Assembly (NCBI GenBank): GCA_030592085.1
Contig: JAUUZV010000049.1
Coordinates: forward strand, 1 to 11,782
Reading direction: 5' to 3'
Source: Clostridia bacterium
GTDB taxonomy: Bacteria > Bacillota > Clostridia > DUPQ01
DNA length: 11,782 bases
Numbering within the stretch: the stretch's first letter is position 1; every line of letters starts with the position of its first letter. The notes under the pieces were generated by a model that was not told where the DNA came from, made no database searches, and saw only the letters and a list, made by a program, of their open reading frames with translations. This document shows, in pieces, positions 7,158-11,782 of this stretch. The position numbers were made by a program, and so were the translations under genes.

Positions 7158-8213
7158 TTACTTTCTTAATTCTTTTGCAGTCTCATATATCATAGCTATA
7201 TTTTCATCTGGAGTATTCTCATCCATATTAATACAACAAATACCTGCATTATGTATTCCTCCATTATCTTTTACTAGTCTTATTATGTCATCTTTAACCT
7301 CTTTAGGAGAACAAGATAGTATTTTCACAGGGCTAAGGCGTAAATTCAAAAAAGCATCAGGCAAATATCTTCTACACATAGATACATCACTACCATACCC
7401 AACGTCAAAAAAAGTAGCACCTTTTACTTTTTGATATCCTTTAATAACATTTTCCATGTTATCTCCGCAATGATGAATCCCATATGGTTTATAAAGGTTT
7501 GCTAACTTCTGATCATATTGTAATAGATGTTTCTCGTACATTTCATTTGAAATCATTTGTACAGCGCAATTTGAATGTAATGTTACAGGTTTATCAAAAT
7601 TAATTGTTTGTCTATTAACGGCTGTTGATGTTGTTCCAGTTCGTCTCATAATATATGACACAAACTCAATCATAGTTTCATATATTTTATCAAATAATAT
7701 TGTAACAAGTGGACTATCATCCATCATATCAATAAATAATTGTTGTCCTCTTAAATCTAAACCATGATTTAATACACCATTCCAATCAATATCACCTTCT
7801 ATATATCCGAATTCTTTTTCTAAAACATCCATCATATTTATCATTTTATTCATTGGATATGTGTTATAAATATCAAGTGGATTAAGGGATAAAACTTGTT
7901 CTTTTGTTAAATTTAAAGGAATAACATCTGGAGGCCCTTCTAAATGAAATTTTATTTCACAACCAAACAATTGTGGAATAACAAATCCAGCGGCTAACTG
8001 TACTGGTCCAATAATTGGTTTCTCTATTAAATATTCATCACCTAAATCTTTGATTTTAAAGCGCTTATATAAATAATGTCTCATTATCATTTCATCGTGA
8101 ACTCGTCTTTTAGGATCAAAGAAAAAATCTTCATCAAAATTAATTTTCGCATGTTTATGCCACCATCCAGGTGTAAAAACAACTTCAACAGGTAATACTT
8201 GCTTTGCTTTCAT
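7158..8213 (-). CDS. Uroporphyrinogen decarboxylase / corrinoid methyltransferase-like protein
   Basis: Member of the URO-D superfamily, which includes haem-pathway HemE and zinc-dependent methylcobamide:thiol methyltransferases (MtaA/MtbA type). The 351 residues show the TIM-barrel strand IIGPVQLAAGF (67-77) and, more tellingly, HHCGDN at 247-252: His247-x-Cys249-Gly is the zinc-ligand pattern of the methyltransferase branch, with Cys326 or Cys327 (AGICCIN) as a possible third ligand. This argues for methyl transfer rather than haem synthesis, and no haem gene is nearby; the methyl donor and acceptor are unknown. AGAGG (8226-8230) is 12 bases from the ATG, and one base separates it from the tandem glycosyltransferase, so it is the last gene of that unit. 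Its presence beside sugar transferases is odd. Superfamily call is firm, function open. Confidence 0.75.
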   Translation of the reverse strand: MKAKQVLPVEVVFTPGWWHKHAKINFDEDFFFDPKRRVHDEMIMRHYLYKRFKIKDLGDEYLIEKPIIGPVQLAAGFVIPQLFGCEIKFHLEGPPDVIPLNLTKEQVLSLNPLDIYNTYPMNKMINMMDVLEKEFGYIEGDIDWNGVLNHGLDLRGQQLFIDMMDDSPLVTILFDKIYETMIEFVSYIMRRTGTTSTAVNRQTINFDKPVTLHSNCAVQMISNEMYEKHLLQYDQKLANLYKPYGIHHCGDNMENVIKGYQKVKGATFFDVGYGSDVSMCRRYLPDAFLNLRLSPVKILSCSPKEVKDDIIRLVKDNGGIHNAGICCINMDENTPDENIAMIYETAKELRK

Positions 8214-8214
8214 T

Positions 8215-10398
8215 TTATTTTTTTTCCTCTACTAATTTTTTATAAATCTCCATGGTTTTTTGCCCTGAAATTTCCCAGCTATAATCATTACTAATTTTTT
8301 GTAATGTCTCACTATCAATTGATTTTAATCCATTTATCATAATATCATCAACTATTATTTCCAGTTTTGATTGTAATCCTTTTACGGTCTCTTCTTTAAT
8401 AATCCAACCCAACTGGTATTTTCTTATAGGAGAAGCTATTTCACCTATATCATTCACAATAAAATGTTTATTCATTGATAAAGCAGTAAGTAATAATCCA
8501 CTTTGTGAAATTGCTTGATATGGCAATACAACTACATCACTTATTTCCAACCATCGGGTAAAGGCATAGTCATTTAATAATGTGTCTTTATAGATAATAT
8601 TTGAATTATCTGGAATAACAGGTTGATAGTCCATTTTATTTCTACCAATTACTACTAATTCAATTCCTTCATTTCTCATAAGTTTTTCAGATTTCAACCA
8701 CGCTTTTATTAATAAATCAGTTCCTTTATACTCTTCCATATATCCAAGAAGAGAAAATATAATTTTTTCACCTTTATTAAATTCTATTGGCTCAGGTGGA
8801 TACATTTTTCTAATATCAAGTAAACCATGATTAATAATTGAAATTTGATTGTACTTATGGGTTTTTAATATATCAGCTGATTTCTTTGTATGAACTATAA
8901 TAGTATCCGCAATTCCCATTAATTTTAGATAAGCAATTTTTTTGCTTTTTTCAAAGTTATGGCTAAAAGTATCATGTGAAGTATAAACAAATTTTATGTG
9001 TAGTTTTTGTTTCATTCTCTTAATAAGTAAGTAATCGAAAAATGCCATTCTAGACCATTGTAAATGTATTACTTTAATATGTTGTCTTTTAATAAGTTTA
9101 TATAATTTTCTTTGTGAAAATATATAACTACCTACTTTTCTTATGGTTAATTTATATTTGGAATAATCATATAGTTTATTAATCTGATGATCGTCAGTTA
9201 AATTATAATTTTGATTTCCAACATAAACAATGTTCATTGATTGCATAACGCTCAATAGATTATGGTCATATAACGCTAAATTATGATATGACATCGGGTC
9301 AACATAAGCTACCTTTTGACTAATGCTTTTAAAAAATGCTAAATACTCTAAGGAAATTTGTTCATAGTGGAACATCTTTGCTGCTTGAATCTTTAATTTT
9401 TCTAAATACTTATCCTCAGGATAATTTCTTATTAATTTTAGTATTTCATTAGCCAATGCACTTGCGTCAGAATAAGGCTCATAGTACCTAGCTTTATTAA
9501 AAGTTACTTCAACTAAAGCTTCTTGTTTTGAAGAAATAACTGGAACTTTATAAAGCATTGCTTCTACAGCTGTCATACCAAATCCTTCATAGGTCGATGG
9601 TGTTATATATGCATAGGCATCAATGAATAGTTGTTTTAGTTTTTCATCAGATACATATCCAATATAAGTAACATAATCTTGTAATTTGTATTTATTTATT
9701 ATTTCATTAATATTCACATCATCATATGATTTACCAACTAATATTAATGGCAATGAACATTGTTCTTTTATTAACGAATAAGCTTTAATAAGTGTTTTAA
9801 TATTTTTGTGAGCGAATCCTACATTTATTGCAAGCAAATGTTTTCTCTTTGATTTAATATCTATATCATTCACTACAATAGGATTATATATTTTAGTAAT
9901 TTTTTTATTATAAGACGGATAGAATTTAACCATTTCTTGATAATCAAAATCAGAAATAGCCATTATATAATCTCTTAATAAAAAGTCGCAACGATACAAT
10001 ACACTTTCTTTAAACCTAGTAAAAATATCAAATGAAGAAGGATGTGATTTAAAATGAATATCATGTGGTAGTACAACTGTTGGAATAGAAAATTTATGAA
10101 ATCCCGTATAATATATCGGGAAAAATAATACATCAATATCATTTAAATACTTTTTAAATGTAAAAGTTCTAATAAACATATCTTGTATAAATTTCTTCAT
10201 CCTCCAACGCTTAAACGTAATAATTGTGGAATTTTTTGAAAGTTTTTTTGCTTTTTCTTCATAATTTTCATAACAAAATAAAACTAATTCTGTTTCAGGA
10301 GATTGTCTTGTGAAACCTGTAATTAAATTACAAATCACCTGTTCTTTTCCACCCCTGAACTCTTTATTAAAACTAGTTAAATCAATTGCGATTCTCAT
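8215..10398 (-). CDS. Tandem glycosyltransferase: two GT4-like domains in one protein
   Basis: Probable cytosolic enzyme transferring sugars from nucleotide donors onto a growing glycan. I chose the ATG at 10398 (727 residues, MRIAIDLTSF) because GGAG at 10408-10411 lies 9 bases upstream; an in-frame TTG at 10413 lacks a site and falls within the preceding gene. Domain 1 (about 1-365) is a standard GT4: GGKEQ at 16-20, VGFAHKNIKTLIKAY (193-207) and the EX7E pair Glu271/Glu279 in YEGFGMTAVEA. Domain 2 (about 366-727) has the same fold signature (LLGYMEEYKGTDLLIKAW at 550-567; VVVLPYQAISQSG at 622-634), but the EX7E glutamates are not seen, with Thr638 where the second is expected. Domain 2 may be inactive, use another mechanism, or only bind substrate. 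No membrane segment is evident. Donor and acceptor are unknown; mannose is a guess from the nearby mannosidase. Confidence 0.85.
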   Translation of the reverse strand: MRIAIDLTSFNKEFRGGKEQVICNLITGFTRQSPETELVLFCYENYEEKAKKLSKNSTIITFKRWRMKKFIQDMFIRTFTFKKYLNDIDVLFFPIYYTGFHKFSIPTVVLPHDIHFKSHPSSFDIFTRFKESVLYRCDFLLRDYIMAISDFDYQEMVKFYPSYNKKITKIYNPIVVNDIDIKSKRKHLLAINVGFAHKNIKTLIKAYSLIKEQCSLPLILVGKSYDDVNINEIINKYKLQDYVTYIGYVSDEKLKQLFIDAYAYITPSTYEGFGMTAVEAMLYKVPVISSKQEALVEVTFNKARYYEPYSDASALANEILKLIRNYPEDKYLEKLKIQAAKMFHYEQISLEYLAFFKSISQKVAYVDPMSYHNLALYDHNLLSVMQSMNIVYVGNQNYNLTDDHQINKLYDYSKYKLTIRKVGSYIFSQRKLYKLIKRQHIKVIHLQWSRMAFFDYLLIKRMKQKLHIKFVYTSHDTFSHNFEKSKKIAYLKLMGIADTIIVHTKKSADILKTHKYNQISIINHGLLDIRKMYPPEPIEFNKGEKIIFSLLGYMEEYKGTDLLIKAWLKSEKLMRNEGIELVVIGRNKMDYQPVIPDNSNIIYKDTLLNDYAFTRWLEISDVVVLPYQAISQSGLLLTALSMNKHFIVNDIGEIASPIRKYQLGWIIKEETVKGLQSKLEIIVDDIMINGLKSIDSETLQKISNDYSWEISGQKTMEIYKKLVEEKK

Positions 10399-10399
10399 T

Positions 10400-11524
10400 T
10401 TAATTTTCTCCAATTATATTTATAAAAACTTGATGAATCTCTTTGGCAACAACCTTTGGATTATATCGCTTAATTACTTCATTTTTATTATTCTTTAATT
10501 CTATTTTATCTTCTTTCATTTCTAATACTTCAATTATTCTTTTTGCTAGAACTTTTTCATTTTCTATATCTTTAAAATATTGAGCACTATTAAAAGTTGA
10601 TTCTCTCATAACTTCAATATCTGATACTAATACCTTCTTTTCAAATAACATTGCTTCTAATGGGGTCATACCAAATCCTTCAAACATTGTTGGACTTACA
10701 ATTAAATCTGCTTCTTGGTAAAGATAATTACGCTCGGCTTCAGAAATATATTCAGTAAAATGAATACGACTATTTTTGTTTTTAATATTGTTAGCTTCAT
10801 CGTTTTCACTAGTGCCTATTAGTACTAAATCATGTTCTATTTCACTTTTAATTTTATTAAAAGCTTTAATTAATGTATGAATATTTTTATGATAACGTAA
10901 TGAATTTACACATAAAATATATGGTTTTTTAACAATAAATTCTTTTATTATTGATGTGTCAATTGAAATAGGTACTGGAATTACACTAATTTTATTATAA
11001 CTTTTAGGGTAAAATTGTACTATATGTTTTTTGTTTACATTACTACTAGTAATAATTGCATCAGAATATTTCATCATAGCATCATGTCTGTTTTTTGTAA
11101 TCATATAATTTATTTTTCCTAGAACTTGCGGGAAAAAACGATGATACATATCAAGAACCATAATTACTACTGGCTGTTTCCATTTAGTTTTTATAGAAAT
11201 TGCATTAAATGGTTGAAAAATTATATCAGGTTTAATTTTTTTCACAATTCTTTTTATATGTACTTGATTAAGAAAAAGAGTATTTAAAAAATAATAAAAC
11301 TTTTTAAAAAATTTTGGGAATTTTTCTTGTTTACCATAGGAGATAGTGTTAATTTTAGGATACTTTTTAGTTAATTGCTTTTTAACAATATCATTTACTA
11401 AAAATACATAACAATCTTGATATGATAGCTCCATTAATCCTTCTATTATATTTAATTGATGTTGTCCAACACCAGTTACTTTATTAATATCCTCTAAATA
11501 CACCATATTAAAAACTATTTTCAT
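10400..11524 (-). CDS. Family-4 glycosyltransferase
   Basis: A 374-residue GT-B fold transferase, probably retaining. Visible are the N-terminal glycine motif VTGVGQHQLN (16-25), LCVNSLRYHKNIHTLIKAF (204-222), LVLIGTS (233-239) and the EX7E pair Glu282/Glu290 in FEGFGMTPLEA. Its C-terminal half closely resembles domain 1 of the next gene (shared pattern EGFGMTxxEAML followed by a STF/VTF-N-A-x-YF/YY segment), pointing to common ancestry. AAGGGG at 11530-11535 lies 5 bases before the ATG. It is the first gene of block A; the next ATG begins one base after its stop, so the two are coupled and probably act on the same glycan. Sugar donor and acceptor are not readable; no signal peptide or clear membrane segment is seen. 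Confidence 0.92.
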   Translation of the reverse strand: MKIVFNMVYLEDINKVTGVGQHQLNIIEGLMELSYQDCYVFLVNDIVKKQLTKKYPKINTISYGKQEKFPKFFKKFYYFLNTLFLNQVHIKRIVKKIKPDIIFQPFNAISIKTKWKQPVVIMVLDMYHRFFPQVLGKINYMITKNRHDAMMKYSDAIITSSNVNKKHIVQFYPKSYNKISVIPVPISIDTSIIKEFIVKKPYILCVNSLRYHKNIHTLIKAFNKIKSEIEHDLVLIGTSENDEANNIKNKNSRIHFTEYISEAERNYLYQEADLIVSPTMFEGFGMTPLEAMLFEKKVLVSDIEVMRESTFNSAQYFKDIENEKVLAKRIIEVLEMKEDKIELKNNKNEVIKRYNPKVVAKEIHQVFINIIGEN

Positions 11525-11536
11525 AAAATCCCCTTG

Positions 11537-11556
11537 TATAATGCAAATGCATTATA
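11537..11556. repeat. Perfect 9-bp inverted repeat with AA spacer (operator- or hairpin-like)
   Basis: The arms TATAATGCA and TGCATTATA are exact reverse complements separated by two bases. The element lies 1 base upstream of the AAGGGG ribosome site (11530-11535) of the first glycosyltransferase. It includes a TATAAT on each strand, so it could be a regulator's operator over a promoter, or an mRNA hairpin near the ribosome site; the sequence does not decide between these. Confidence 0.6.
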
Positions 11557-11585
11557 TTTTAATCCTTTTCTTTCTTAATATATAA

Positions 11586-11737
11586 TGAACACAGGCACTG
11601 TGGATTAGTTTTTTCCCCTATCGCTCTGACGATTTTGTTAAGGCTCTAACCACAGTTGTTTGTTCATTTGTTAATTAGTTAGATAACGCATGACGTTTTA
11701 TTTAGAACAAGGCTACATTCAACAAACATGTCTGTGG
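11586..11737. repeat. Three related segments forming mutually exclusive hairpins
   Basis: The central segment (11646-11666) can pair with the left one: TGAACA 11586-11591 with TGTTCA 11661-11666, ACTGTGG 11597-11603 with CCACAGT 11650-11656, and TTAG 11605-11608 with CTAA 11646-11649 (17 bp in all, with an internal loop and a bulge). It can instead pair with the right one: CCACAG 11650-11655 with CTGTGG 11732-11737 and TGTTTGTT 11657-11664 with AACAAACA 11721-11728 (14 bp). A small stem ATCG/CGAT (11620-11633) sits in the first loop. No T tract follows either hairpin, so a plain terminator is not supported. The transcribed strand is unclear. Confidence 0.55.
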
Positions 11738-11782
11738 AAACATAGTGTCAAATTTAATAAAGGATGGTAAAACCATGATTTA

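Larger units (their letters stand above)
11525..11782. other. Intergenic region without a clear gene, with structured repeats
   Basis: These 258 bases precede the first minus-strand gene and hold no convincing CDS. They contain a perfect palindrome (11537-11556), TATAAT-like hexamers in both directions (plus-strand 11537-11542 and 11581-11586), a set of three mutually pairing segments (11586-11737), and at the edge a plus-strand AAAGGA (11759-11764) ahead of an ATG at 11774. The last may be the start of a divergent gene, of which only three bases beyond the ATG codon plus part of the next are visible. A minus-strand TTGACA (11746-11751) has no -10 at a proper distance. I do not recognise a known riboswitch, T-box, 6S or tmRNA pattern. 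Confidence 0.6.

Noticed and set aside
10399..10413. TTG start at 10413 for the tandem glycosyltransferase
   Set aside because: No ribosome site precedes it, whereas GGAG is correctly placed for the ATG at 10398 and family proteins start at MRIAID-like sequence.
10310..10498. Plus-strand 62-codon open frame
   Set aside because: It spans the junction of two well-supported minus-strand glycosyltransferase genes and has low-complexity, hydrophobic content expected of antisense AT-rich DNA.
11506..11550. Short 14-codon minus-strand frame overlapping the start of the first glycosyltransferase
   Set aside because: It begins inside the palindrome, has a poorly spaced AAAGG, and such short frames are expected by chance; no leader-peptide character.
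11586..11666. Rho-independent terminator
   Set aside because: The stem is long and interrupted with a 37-base loop, and neither strand has a T tract directly after it.
11723..11751. Minus-strand sigma-70 promoter using TTGACA at 11746-11751
   Set aside because: No recognisable -10 lies 16-18 bases downstream (the hexamer at 17 bases is TGTTTG).
1..11782. CRISPR array, tRNA, rRNA or insertion sequence
   Set aside because: No regularly spaced direct repeats, no cloverleaf-like TTCGA-type arms, no rRNA-like stretches and no transposase motifs were found on either strand.

Overview
The window is very AT-rich (about 30% GC by eye). All nine supported genes lie on the minus strand, with short gaps and good AGGAGG-like ribosome sites. 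Codons are A/T-ending, TGG encodes Trp and TGA serves as a real stop (end of aroF), so the standard bacterial code is in use. This suggests a low-GC Firmicute or a code-11 relative of the Mollicutes (Erysipelotrichia, Haloplasma or Acholeplasma-like). No rRNA, tRNA, phage or transposase gene is visible to narrow this down.

Transcription runs from high to low coordinates in three blocks. Block A (11524 to 7158) holds a family-4 glycosyltransferase, a protein with two glycosyltransferase domains in tandem, and a uroporphyrinogen-decarboxylase/corrinoid-methyltransferase-like protein; its genes are 1 base apart. After an 81-base gap, block B (7076 to 2697) holds an OmpR-type response regulator, its sensor histidine kinase and an intracellular GH2 beta-mannosidase. 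The kinase stop and the mannosidase start share a base (TAATG). After a 51-base gap, block C (2645 to the left edge) holds DAHP synthase (aroF), prephenate dehydrogenase with an ACT domain (tyrA) and the first 178 codons of an asparagine-synthetase-like protein that lacks the catalytic N-terminal cysteine.

How the genes work together is partly inference. Block C contains the first committed and the last specific dehydrogenase step of tyrosine synthesis, followed by a probable amidoligase-like enzyme rather than the other shikimate genes. Block A looks like assembly of a glycan. Block B looks like signal-controlled breakdown of beta-mannosides. A link between blocks A and B through a mannose-containing surface glycan is possible but unproven.

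The right-hand 258 bases hold no clear gene. They carry a 9-bp perfect palindrome next to the first glycosyltransferase's ribosome site, and three related segments of which the middle one can pair with either neighbour. The most unusual points are the mutually exclusive hairpins, the Cys-less asparagine-synthetase-like protein beside aroF-tyrA, a G8 tract inside the mannosidase catalytic domain, and four same-orientation TGTAT motifs just upstream of the response regulator.
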